This document shows, piece after piece, positions 7,800 through 15,214 of a stretch of DNA of 64,000 nucleotides. How positions within the stretch are numbered: the stretch's first letter is position 1; the number at the start of each line of letters is the position of its first letter. The notes under the pieces are model-generated. The model was not told where the DNA came from. It worked only from the letters and a program-made list of their open reading frames with translations, and ran no database searches. The position numbers were made by a program, and so were the translations under genes. The stretch comes from JANQQJ01 sp046290575 (GTDB lineage Bacteria > Pseudomonadota > Alphaproteobacteria > SMXS01): NCBI GenBank assembly GCA_046290575.1, contig JBKAGX010000006.1, forward strand, positions 124,001 to 188,000. Direction: 5' to 3'.

Positions 7800-8945
7800 A
7801 TGAATCAAATTAAGTTCGATAGTAAAATTGAAGTTAGAAAAGAGGTTTACCCTCAACTGGATTTCGCTAAGCCGAGACATCATTTCAGGGAACAGATCAG
7901 GGTTTTGCAAAGGCACCCTGAGATTTTCAGTCGTTTTACCGACTTGCGCAAACGCGTATTCCCGATCTTCCCATCGCAGTATGACATTACGAACATATGT
8001 AATCTGAACTGTGTTGGGTGTCTTTACTTCGATGGCGATGACGTGTTCGATGGTCAGCCCGAACTAGACGCTGAACGCCTGGATCGCTTTTTTGAGACTG
8101 AGGCCAGCCGCGGCGTTAATTTTGCGCACATAAGTGGTGCCGAGCCCTCGCTCAATCCCGCCGCAATGCGTGCGGCGTCGAGACATATTCCAAGAGGTGT
8201 GATCTACACCAATGGACATCGTAAGATTGACGCGGATATTGACTTCCGGCTGCATATCTCAATCTGGGCGCTCGGTGATAGGGAGGCACTCCTAAGGGGG
8301 CAAGGCGTACTTGCAAGGGCGCTTGAGAACTATGCAGATGACCCACGGGCAGTTTTTGTTCTTACGCTGTCGAAAGAGTCTGTCAAGGACCTGGATGAAG
8401 TAGCGGAGATCTGTTTTTTACATGGGGTTACACTCACTCTGAATCAATACAGTCCGACAGTTAGGAGCGAGACGCCAAACCCTCACTTACGGAAATCACA
8501 GAAGAGCGGTGGTGCCGATAATCTCGATTTGGTTCTGGAGGGAGATGCGTTGTCGGAAGCCTTCGACAAGGTATTCGATCTCCAGGCACGCTATCCGGAA
8601 ACCATCCGGTTTTCCCGTGCCTACGCAGCGCAAATGGCCAAGCCCGGAGGGTTGTTTCAAGTTGATCCGTCAACAGGCATTTCTAGCAATTGTGCTTCGC
8701 GCCTGAATGACAAGATGCGGCATTACCTGCCAGACTTGCAGGCACACCGGGGAAACAAGTGCTGCACGTCTCATATTGATTGTGCTTCTTGCGGCCTCTA
8801 TGCCATGGCGTATGCAACGATGATCAATGAGTTAGGTAACGTGCCAGCAGAGTTACCCGAGTTGGAAGCTTGGATTGAGGTTGCGGAGCTATGGGAGGCA
8901 TTGTTCTGCCTTCCTACCTCTGGGGTCGCTCTAGAGCGAAGATAA
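7800..8945 (+). CDS. Radical SAM protein linked to luxI
   Basis: 381 residues. The [4Fe-4S] cluster motif CNLNCVGC (CxxxCxxC) is near residue 67, and HISGAEPSLNP supplies the GGEP-like SAM-binding strand. A second cysteine group lies near the C-terminus (SSNCASR, then NKCCTSHIDCASCGLY), suggesting a SPASM-like auxiliary cluster. Such enzymes carry out radical modification of peptides or small molecules. It lies 72 bases after luxI on the same strand and probably forms an operon with it. I do not recognise its exact family. It could modify the signal, make a signal-controlled product, or act on a peptide. Confidence 0.85.
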   Translation: MNQIKFDSKIEVRKEVYPQLDFAKPRHHFREQIRVLQRHPEIFSRFTDLRKRVFPIFPSQYDITNICNLNCVGCLYFDGDDVFDGQPELDAERLDRFFETEASRGVNFAHISGAEPSLNPAAMRAASRHIPRGVIYTNGHRKIDADIDFRLHISIWALGDREALLRGQGVLARALENYADDPRAVFVLTLSKESVKDLDEVAEICFLHGVTLTLNQYSPTVRSETPNPHLRKSQKSGGADNLDLVLEGDALSEAFDKVFDLQARYPETIRFSRAYAAQMAKPGGLFQVDPSTGISSNCASRLNDKMRHYLPDLQAHRGNKCCTSHIDCASCGLYAMAYATMINELGNVPAELPELEAWIEVAELWEALFCLPTSGVALERR

Positions 8946-9012
8946 ATATCTGTACCGGAAAGTGGGACGGCTGTTGGTAGATCGCGGTAACCCGAGGTTC
9001 GGAGGCCCGCGC

Positions 9013-9123
9013 ATGCTCTGCGAACGGGCGCTCAAAAAAAGCCACGCTCAATCGCTGAGACAATTTCCACAAGGTCCAAGCTCGCAATTCAGTTCGACAA
9101 ACGCTATTATCCGCCAAGTTTGA
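9013..9123 (+). CDS. Possible 36-residue peptide ORF between radical SAM gene and luxR
   Basis: ATG at 9013 is preceded by a perfect GGAGG at 9001-9005 with 7-base spacing, and the frame runs to TGA at 9121-9123. The peptide starts MLCERALKKSHAQSLRQF and is rich in Gln, Ser and basic residues. Codon third positions are not strongly GC-biased, so coding is doubtful. It is listed because it is the only well-initiated frame in the gap after the radical SAM gene and could in principle be its peptide substrate. No precursor family is recognised. Confidence 0.25.
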   Translation: MLCERALKKSHAQSLRQFPQGPSSQFSSTNAIIRQV

Positions 9124-9158
9124 CTATTGGCCCTAGCAGACTGTGGTATTGAAATCAG

Positions 9159-9881
9159 ATGCTTGAGATCGTCCAGGAATTTATAGACGAGTCGAGGCAA
9201 GCTCCGGATCAAGCGAACCTTGAAGTGTTGTTTGAATCAGCTGTCGGACAGCTCGGTTTTGACGGGTTTGCTGCATGGACGATCTCGGATCCGAATTCGC
9301 CACCTGCTGATGCAGTATGGGTGAGTCGGTATCCCCGTGAGTGGGCCGATTACTATATAGATCAAACACTTTTCAATGTTGACCCAACGGTGCACATGGC
9401 GACAGTAAGCAATGTGCCCTTTCGTTGGTCAGATTTAGTGAAATCTAATGGGCTCAGCAGGGCGCAGCGCGACTTTCTGCTCGAGGCGGCGGATGCGGGT
9501 ATGGGTATTGGTGTCAGCGTACCCATACACATGCACGCGGCGGCACCAGGTACGGTCGGCGTTTCTGGGCCGTTGGACGACATGCGTCCTGAGGCCATGC
9601 ACTCGGTCCATTTGATGAGTGTCTACCTGTATGAGGCGGCGCGCCGTTTCAGTATTGAGGCGTCGGGAGGACGGCTCTCGCAGCCGACGCTCACGGCGCG
9701 CGAGTGTGAATGTCTCAAGTGGGCAGCGATTGGTAAGACAGACTGGGAAATTGGTGAGATCCTTGGGATTAGTCAGTCGACGGCTCACTTCCACATTGAA
9801 AAAGCCAAGAAGAAATTCGGTGTTTCCACACGGACCCAAGCGGTCGTCCAGGCGGTTGTTACGAACCAGATTATTCCTTAG
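9159..9881 (+). CDS. LuxR family transcriptional regulator, autoinducer-binding (first of three)
   Basis: 240 residues. The N-terminal autoinducer-binding domain keeps the ligand-pocket residues known from TraR/LuxR: Tyr, Trp and Tyr in YPREWADYY, Asp-Pro in FNVDPTV, Trp in PFRWSDL and Gly in GMGIGVSVP. The C-terminal LuxR helix-turn-helix starts at LTARECECLKWAAIGKTDWE and ends FGVSTRTQAVVQAVV. It should sense an acyl-homoserine lactone and bind lux-box DNA such as the sites at 7040 and 11555. The ribosome binding site is weak. It is a close paralogue of the next two genes, so the three look like tandem duplicates. Confidence 0.93.
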   Translation: MLEIVQEFIDESRQAPDQANLEVLFESAVGQLGFDGFAAWTISDPNSPPADAVWVSRYPREWADYYIDQTLFNVDPTVHMATVSNVPFRWSDLVKSNGLSRAQRDFLLEAADAGMGIGVSVPIHMHAAAPGTVGVSGPLDDMRPEAMHSVHLMSVYLYEAARRFSIEASGGRLSQPTLTARECECLKWAAIGKTDWEIGEILGISQSTAHFHIEKAKKKFGVSTRTQAVVQAVVTNQIIP

Positions 9882-9970
9882 TAGCGGTTGCCGTCCCAAG
9901 CGATTATAGGCAGGTATGTTAGTATTAAGCCAACATCGGCATTATGCGCGATTTTGGTTCCCGAGGACTG

Positions 9971-10695
9971 ATGTTTCGAGAAGTTGAAAATTTCCTTAAT
10001 GCGGTCGGCAACGATCCATCTGACAAGGACGTTGAAGCAGCGTTTTCCTCGTCCATTCAGGATCTTGGCTTCTTTACATTTTCTGCCTGGGTTGACGGCG
10101 TAACCTTTTTACCGTCTGAAGGCGATGTTTATTCCGTGCACTATCCTGAAGATTGGCTAGGGCATTATCATGATCGCGAATATTGGGATGTTGACCCGGT
10201 CTATCGCCTAAGCAGGGTACACAGTCTCCGTTTTACTGGGGTGATTCAGCGTTCAAGTCACAGTTTACAATTCGTGAGAAGATGCTGATGGATGAGGCGT
10301 CTGAGGTTGGCTTAGAGCACGGTCTCGTGGTGCCAGTCCGTTTTGCATTTGACCGCCCGGGATATGTATCGATCCTGGGCGAAGGGGATCCAAGGGAAGG
10401 GGGAGGGCAGATGCGCCTTCACAACTTGGCGGTTCACTTTTTTGGTCTGTTGAGGCGGTCAGCAAAACGCAGAAATGGTATCGACGAATTCAAGCCTTTC
10501 CCAATAACGCAGAGAGAGAAGGATTGTCTCCAGTGGACGGGGGTGGGGCGTTCTGACTGGGATATAAGCGCTCTACTGGGTATCAGCGAGGCTACGGTTC
10601 GCCTTCATCTTCAAAGAGCCATGCACAAGCTGGGCGTTCCCACCCGCACCCAAGCGGTGGTCCAGGCGATTTTAAGCGGGCAGATAGTGCTCTGA
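9971..10695 (+). pseudogene. LuxR family regulator, second of three, interrupted by a frameshift
   Basis: ATG at 9971 has GAGG four bases upstream. The first part carries YPEDWLGHY and WDVDPVYRL, then the frame is lost. Reading one base back at the T run 10231-10234 joins LRF to YWGDSAFKSQFTIREKMLMD and continues through a complete LuxR helix-turn-helix ending in GVPTRTQAVVQAILSGQ at 10695. All ligand-pocket residues (Tyr, Trp, Tyr, Asp, Pro, Trp) are intact across the joint. The cause is one lost T, a sequencing error, or -1 translational slippage. A decayed gene would be expected to show further damage; none is seen, so the lesion is recent or artefactual. Confidence 0.85.
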
Positions 10696-10777
10696 ATGGT
10701 CTTCGTAGATCGTGTTGTGCAGAGCGGTCAAGCCGGCAACACATAGTGTAAGAATAGTCTATGACAGAAAGTAGCTA

Positions 10778-11512
10778 GTGACATTGTTCAGGCATTATTT
10801 GGCGCGCGAGTTTGCGGAGTATTCCAGAACGGTATGCTCTAAAACTGAACTAATACTGGCCTTTGAACGTGTCATCGGTCATCTCGGTTTCGACAAGTAT
10901 CGTGCCGGCACGTTTTGCGATCCGGAGCGATTACCCTCCGATTTTGTTGAGATTGACGGCTATCCACGGTCTTGGACCGGTCGCTATGCTGAGCAGAGCT
11001 ACTATGAGATTGATCCTACAATCCGGCTCGTCGGCAGTCTGAGCAGACCTTTTAAGTGGGAGCGAGCAACGCGTCCTTCGGACACAAGTCAAATGGAAAG
11101 AGCGTTCATGGATGAAGCTGGCTTGGCCGGGCTGAAGCACGGTATTAGTGTTCCGGTTCATCGTACTGGAACGTACTCTGGTGGTATAAGTGTTGCCGGT
11201 TCCTGTGAGAATAACGATCCGATCATCCTGTCAACGATTCAATTTGCTGGACTATGTTTATACGAGGCTGCTCAACGGCTTGCTTTTGCAGGAGCCGGGT
11301 ATCATAGAAGGCGGCCTTCGCTGATGAGAATGGAAGTCGAGTGTCTTCTGTGGTCGACCGCCGGCAAGACTGATTGGGATATCGGTGTTCAACTAGGCGT
11401 CAGCGAGCGCTATGTCTCGGATCTGTTTGAAATCATTTTGCGCAAGTTCGGCGTCCCCACACGCACCCAGGCGGTGGTCCAGGCGATTTTAAGTGGGCAG
11501 ATAGAGCCTTAA
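10778..11512 (+). CDS. LuxR family transcriptional regulator, autoinducer-binding (third of three)
   Basis: 244 residues from GTG at 10778 (TTG at 10784 is an alternative). Ligand-pocket residues are conserved: YPRSWTGRY, YEIDPTIRL, PFKWERA and GLKHGISVP. The helix-turn-helix begins near MEVECLLWSTAGKTDWDIG and ends FGVPTRTQAVVQAIL. Its last 17 residues are almost identical to those of the second regulator, so the duplication between these two is probably the more recent. A weak CT-N12-AG dyad (CTATGACAGAAAGTAG, 10760-10775) sits just before the start and might be an autoregulatory site. Confidence 0.92.
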   Translation: MTLFRHYLAREFAEYSRTVCSKTELILAFERVIGHLGFDKYRAGTFCDPERLPSDFVEIDGYPRSWTGRYAEQSYYEIDPTIRLVGSLSRPFKWERATRPSDTSQMERAFMDEAGLAGLKHGISVPVHRTGTYSGGISVAGSCENNDPIILSTIQFAGLCLYEAAQRLAFAGAGYHRRRPSLMRMEVECLLWSTAGKTDWDIGVQLGVSERYVSDLFEIILRKFGVPTRTQAVVQAILSGQIEP

Positions 11513-11534
11513 CAGGTTGAAATCATAGGAATTC

Positions 11535-11550
11535 GTGATCGTGCGATCAC
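11535..11550. promoter_or_regulatory. Perfect 16-base dyad next to lux box
   Basis: GTGATCG and CGATCAC are perfect 7-base arms around a 2-base spacer, four bases before the lux-box-like site at 11555. It lies just after the third luxR stop codon. It could be a second operator for the putative RNA promoter described at 11605, or a hairpin at the end of the luxR mRNA. There is no T run after it, so it is not an intrinsic terminator. Confidence 0.4.
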
Positions 11551-11554
11551 AAAC

Positions 11555-11570
11555 CTATCTGATCAGGTAG
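11555..11570 (+). promoter_or_regulatory. Second candidate lux/las box
   Basis: CTATCTGATCAGGTAG is a 16-base dyad broken by a single mismatch. It shares 14 of 16 bases with the site before luxI and fits the CTACC-AGATCT-GGTAG type of LuxR/LasR sites known from Pseudomonas aeruginosa. Its centre is 42.5 bases before position 11605, with a TAATCT hexamer at 11593-11598. This is the standard spacing for LuxR activation from a box overlapping the -35 region. No protein gene follows on this strand before the terminator at 11658-11706. Confidence 0.6.
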
Positions 11571-11604
11571 TAGGCACCGGCCGCCCAGCGGCTAATCTGG
11601 TTTT

Positions 11605-11706
11605 GTTACATCGTTGGGCCGGCCTCGGTACCGTTTGGTGCCGGGCCACAAGGGTAGCCCCGCCGGGCATGGGCCGATACAGCCCCGGCGGGGTTCTCTC
11701 TTTTTT
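11605..11706 (+). ncRNA. Candidate quorum-sensing-controlled small RNA
   Basis: A stretch of about 100 bases lies between a lux-box promoter geometry (box 11555-11570, -10-like TAATCT 11593-11598) and a strong intrinsic terminator. It contains a further stem, GGTACC (11627-11632) with GGTGCC (11637-11642), closed outside by GGCC pairs, and then the terminator stem. No credible ORF is present. Length, two stem-loops and a T-rich end fit a trans-acting small RNA. Alternatively it is only the 3' untranslated end of the third luxR. The transcription start is inferred, not seen. Confidence 0.4.
11658..11706 (+). terminator. Strong intrinsic terminator
   Basis: CCCCGCCGGG (11658-11667) pairs perfectly with CCCGGCGGGG (11684-11693). 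The stem is followed by TTCTCTC and a run of six T. It ends transcription from the luxR/small RNA side eight bases before the end of the convergent sulfurtransferase gene. Confidence 0.9.
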
Positions 11707-11713
11707 GGGGTGC

Positions 11714-12592
11714 TTACGGTGTCTCACCGGTTTTCATCGGTGTATCTGGGTCGGCGGCCCACTCCGACATTGATCCGTCATAGACCGCAACATCATCATG
11801 CCCCAGCAGGGCCAATGCGAAAGCGTCCTGGGTCGCGGCGATGCCGCCACCGCAATAGGTGATCACCTTCTTACCGTCATCCGCGCCGGTATCCTTCAGC
11901 GCCGCGCGCAAATCATCTGGGCTCAACAGGGTGTGGTTTTCCGGGTCGCTCAGCGCCATGGCCGGGATATTGATCGCACCGGTAATGTGTCCGGCACGGG
12001 CTGCGATGGAGACCTCGCCGCGGTACATCTGCGGGGTCAGAGAATCGACAATACAGGTCTCCTCGCTGCCGAGCGCAGCCTCCACGGTCTCTTTGTCGGC
12101 GAACAGGCCTTTGCGGGGTCTTGCTGTAAATGTGGCGGGCGAGTAGGGGGTGGCTTGGGTTGAGACAGTACGGCCTTCCGCCTGCCATTTGTGCCAGCCC
12201 CCATTCAGGATCGCTGCGTTGTCGAACCCCATGGCCCGCAGCATCCACCACATCCGCGTTGCCCACATGGGTGGCCCCGCGCAATAGAGAACCACCCTTC
12301 TATCGTCGCCGATGCCGGCCTTGCCGGCGGCGTCCGCAAAGGCGTTCGGCTCGGGCATGGTGAAGCGAAGCGGGCTGCCTGGGTCTGAAAAATCAGCTGC
12401 GAGGTCAAGGAAACCGGCACCTGGAACGTGGCCCTTACGCCAGTGTTCTTCCCCGCTCGTAATCTCCATTGTGCCATCGGCCTGCGGCGTCAAGAAGACC
12501 GTGCAGTCGAAGATCCGCAGTTTTGGATCGTCCAGCTGTTCGGCCAGCGCGTCTGTTTCCATCAGATATTCAGGATGCGCGTACATCGTCAT
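11714..12592 (-). CDS. sseA: 3-mercaptopyruvate/thiosulfate sulfurtransferase (two rhodanese domains)
   Basis: 292 residues with two rhodanese domains, about 10-130 and 160-285. The second carries the catalytic cysteine in VITYCGGGIAATQDAF. The first has VVLYCAGPPMWATRMWW, an inactive-type loop that still keeps a cysteine. The loop CGGGIAAT is nearer the CGSGVTA of mercaptopyruvate sulfurtransferases than the CRKGVTA of thiosulfate enzymes. It transfers sulfane sulfur from 3-mercaptopyruvate to thiols or cyanide in the cytoplasm. It is a single gene, convergent with the quorum-sensing island. Confidence 0.88.
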   Translation of the reverse strand: MTMYAHPEYLMETDALAEQLDDPKLRIFDCTVFLTPQADGTMEITSGEEHWRKGHVPGAGFLDLAADFSDPGSPLRFTMPEPNAFADAAGKAGIGDDRRVVLYCAGPPMWATRMWWMLRAMGFDNAAILNGGWHKWQAEGRTVSTQATPYSPATFTARPRKGLFADKETVEAALGSEETCIVDSLTPQMYRGEVSIAARAGHITGAINIPAMALSDPENHTLLSPDDLRAALKDTGADDGKKVITYCGGGIAATQDAFALALLGHDDVAVYDGSMSEWAADPDTPMKTGETP

Positions 12593-12715
12593 CTCCCCTG
12601 TGTTCTTGCCTCGCTAAACATAGCCGGATTCAGACGCGCGGCCATGTTTGGTTAAGCGCGCCGCCTGTGCTAAGAACCGCGCGCTTTTCGGGGAATCTTC
12701 AGTCAGGGAAACATC

Positions 12716-14230
12716 GTGAAACAACAGCAGGATATTGTCGGCGTTCTGGGTGCCGGCGCCATGGGCCGCGGGATCGTCCAGATCGCGCTCGCAGGCGGCT
12801 ATCAGGTCCGTCTTTTCGATGCCAATCCGGATGCGGTGGCGGATGCTGTTGCGTTCATCACACGCATGCTGAACCGGGCGGCTGAAAAGGGCCAGATGGA
12901 ACAGGTGGAGGCGGAACAGGCTATCGCCAATCTGACTCCCGTCGATTCCATGGCCGGGTTTGCTGACTGCGATATCGTGGTTGAAGCGATTCTGGAAGAT
13001 CTGGATATCAAGAAGAAGGTCTTTGCTGGCTTCGAAGAGCATGTATCCGAAACATGTGTGCTGGCGACCAACACGTCGTCGCTTAGCGTCACGGCGATCG
13101 CGTCGGCATGTGCGCACCCTGAGCGGGTCGCTGGCTTCCATTTCTTCAACCCCGTGCCGCTGATGAAGGTCGTCGAAGTGATCGAGGCGGTACGCACGGC
13201 CCCCGAAGTAACAGCCAAGCTGACCGAATTTGCGCACGAAATGGGACACCGTCCGGTTGGCGCGCTGGATACGCCCGGTTTCCTGGTCAACCATGCGGGC
13301 CGTGCCTTCAGCACCGAAGGGTTCCGGATTCTGCAGGAAGGCATCGCGGATTATCCCATCGTTGATGATGTGATGCGCGATGCCGCCGGGTTCCGCATGG
13401 GGCCGTTGGAACTGCTCGACCTGACCGGGCTCGACGTGTCGTTTGCGGTGATGAACAGCATCTATGACCAGTTCTATCAGGAGCCGCGCTACCGGCCCAA
13501 CGCGCTGGCGCAGCAGCGGGTGAATGCGGGCCTGTTCGGGCGCAAAACCGGCGGCGGCTTCTATCAATATGAAGACAATCGCCGGGTGCCCGTTCCCCCG
13601 GTCAAAGCGCCTGATGCGTTACCTGATTCCATCTGGATCGGCGCGGCAACGCCATCGGTGCAGGAAGTAGTGCGTGAGCTGGCATCGGCGGCCGGTGTGC
13701 CGGTGGAAGACGGGGCAGCGCCATCAGAGGCTGCGCTTTGTCTGCTTTCCCCGGTGGGCGAGGATGCCACTACAGCAGCGCTGGAAGCCGGTGTGAACCC
13801 GCAGAACACGGTTGCCCTTGACCCACTCTTCGGGCTGGAAAGCCATCGCACCCTGATGACGACACCCGTCACCACCGCTGCGATGCGCGATGCGGCGCAT
13901 GGGCTGTTCGGCACCAGCCCGATCCCGGTGTCGGTAATTCATGACAGCCCGGGCTTTGTGGCCCAGCGAATCGTCGCATGCATCGTCAATATCGGTGCGG
14001 ACATTGCTCAACAGCGCATCGCGACGGCAGATGATATCGATCCGGCGGTCAAGCTGGGTCTGGGCTATCCGCGGGGGCCGCTGGAGTGGGGTGACGAACT
14101 GGGCGCGAAAACGGTCCTCGATATTCTCGAGGCGCTGCACGATTTCTACGGTGACCCGCGTTACCGCCCCAGCCCCTGGCTGAAGCGCCGGGCCTTGCTG
14201 GGCGTCCCGCTAACCACGCCGGAAGGTTAA
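12716..14230 (+). CDS. 3-hydroxyacyl-CoA dehydrogenase (PaaH/HbdA type, double C-terminal domain)
   Basis: 504 residues from GTG at 12716 with CAGGGA upstream. VGVLGAGAMGRGIVQIA is the NAD-binding loop, and ATNTSSLSVTAIA and GFHFFNPVPLMKVVEVI are the family signatures. A first substrate-binding C-terminal domain (GFLVNHAGRAFSTEG, about 190-285) is followed by a second one (GFVAQRIVACIVN, about 410-500), as in PaaH of phenylacetate degradation. It oxidises 3-hydroxyacyl-CoA with NAD in beta-oxidation or aromatic degradation. No other paa genes are nearby. Its stop overlaps that of the convergent lipid kinase by four bases. Confidence 0.93.
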   Translation: MKQQQDIVGVLGAGAMGRGIVQIALAGGYQVRLFDANPDAVADAVAFITRMLNRAAEKGQMEQVEAEQAIANLTPVDSMAGFADCDIVVEAILEDLDIKKKVFAGFEEHVSETCVLATNTSSLSVTAIASACAHPERVAGFHFFNPVPLMKVVEVIEAVRTAPEVTAKLTEFAHEMGHRPVGALDTPGFLVNHAGRAFSTEGFRILQEGIADYPIVDDVMRDAAGFRMGPLELLDLTGLDVSFAVMNSIYDQFYQEPRYRPNALAQQRVNAGLFGRKTGGGFYQYEDNRRVPVPPVKAPDALPDSIWIGAATPSVQEVVRELASAAGVPVEDGAAPSEAALCLLSPVGEDATTAALEAGVNPQNTVALDPLFGLESHRTLMTTPVTTAAMRDAAHGLFGTSPIPVSVIHDSPGFVAQRIVACIVNIGADIAQQRIATADDIDPAVKLGLGYPRGPLEWGDELGAKTVLDILEALHDFYGDPRYRPSPWLKRRALLGVPLTTPEG

Positions 14231-15132
14231 GCGGGCTGAATCAACTGCAGGCTCTCACCGACTGAAAACGAGGTGAGTGCCGTCGTTGCGTGATCGCCGT
14301 CGATCTCGATCGATACGTCGCTGTTTTCGGCGATCTCGATGAACTGGGTGCGCAGAAAGGTGACGTCCGGCTGCTTGTCGATACGGCCCATGCCGATGGC
14401 GATCAGGTAGCGCGCCAGATCAATCCGCCGCGTCCCGGGTAGGATACAGGCCACCAGCGCCGGGTCATCCAAGCGAGCGTTGCGGGCGACGATAAAACTG
14501 CCGCCGAAATGCCGGCCCTTGGCGATGACCACCCAGGCCGACCGGTAGGTGCTCCCGTCGATTGTCACGTCGAATGCCTTGCGTGGGCCGAAAAGCAATT
14601 CGCGCATGCCGGCTAGGGCATACGCCAGGCGGCCGAATTTGTACTTCAGATTGACGTTGATATTGGCGACGACCTGCGCGTCGAAGCCCAGCCCCGCCAT
14701 CATGACGAAGCGCTTTGTGTCGGCGCGGCCCAGATGAATAGGGCGTTTGAATCCCCGCGCCAGCGTTTTGGCCACCAGCCCGGATCGTTGCCGCAATCCA
14801 ATATCGCGGGCCAGAACGTTTGCGGTTCCCATCGGAATGATACCCAGCGGCACATCGCTGCCAATCAACCCATTGGCCACCTCGTTGATGGTGCCGTCAC
14901 CACCGGCGGCAATGATCATGTCGGGGCGCGCGGGTCCGCCTGCTGTGCTGGCGCTGCGCGCCAAGTCCGTCGCGTCGCCGGGCCCCGTCGTCTCCAGCAG
15001 CGTAATATCCAGTCCGGCTTTGCGGAGATGTTTGACGGTTTTTCGAAAGAAGGTTCTGCGGCGGCGGCCTGCGACCGGATTATAGATAATTAATGCCCGG
15101 CGCGTGCCTTGAGTTTTTCTTTCCGAGTACAT
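14227..15132 (-). CDS. Diacylglycerol kinase catalytic-domain lipid kinase (YegS/DagK family)
   Basis: About 301 residues. RRALIIYNPVAGRR at the N-terminus and IIAAGGDGTINEVANG near residue 80 are the conserved DAGK catalytic-domain blocks, with GTANVLARD after them. The C-terminal beta-domain ends IEIDGDHAT, the usual position of the phosphate-contacting Asp-Gly. It would phosphorylate diacylglycerol or a related lipid at the inner membrane surface. ATG at 15132 is chosen; a GTG at 15168 would add 12 residues. Neither has a clear Shine-Dalgarno sequence. It diverges from an LpxH-like phosphoesterase, a common lipid-metabolism pairing in Alphaproteobacteria. Confidence 0.88.
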   Translation of the reverse strand: MYSERKTQGTRRALIIYNPVAGRRRRTFFRKTVKHLRKAGLDITLLETTGPGDATDLARSASTAGGPARPDMIIAAGGDGTINEVANGLIGSDVPLGIIPMGTANVLARDIGLRQRSGLVAKTLARGFKRPIHLGRADTKRFVMMAGLGFDAQVVANINVNLKYKFGRLAYALAGMRELLFGPRKAFDVTIDGSTYRSAWVVIAKGRHFGGSFIVARNARLDDPALVACILPGTRRIDLARYLIAIGMGRIDKQPDVTFLRTQFIEIAENSDVSIEIDGDHATTALTSFSVGESLQLIQPA

Positions 15133-15214
15133 AAATCTGTAACTTGTAGACCGTAGTTTTGCGCACACTACATTTAGTGATTGGTTTGATCATTAACTAA
15201 AAGATTACAATTTT

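Noticed and set aside
10231..10234. Programmed -1 frameshift as an established mechanism for the second luxR
   Set aside because: There is no standard slippery heptamer (CCGTTTT is not X-XXY-YYZ), and no stimulatory structure was identified. A simple loss of one T is more likely, so I keep slippage only as an option.
12614..13567. Minus-strand frame of 317 codons opposite the hydroxyacyl-CoA dehydrogenase
   Set aside because: The plus strand shows GAGAMGRG and other dehydrogenase signatures. The opposite frame is a composition artefact.
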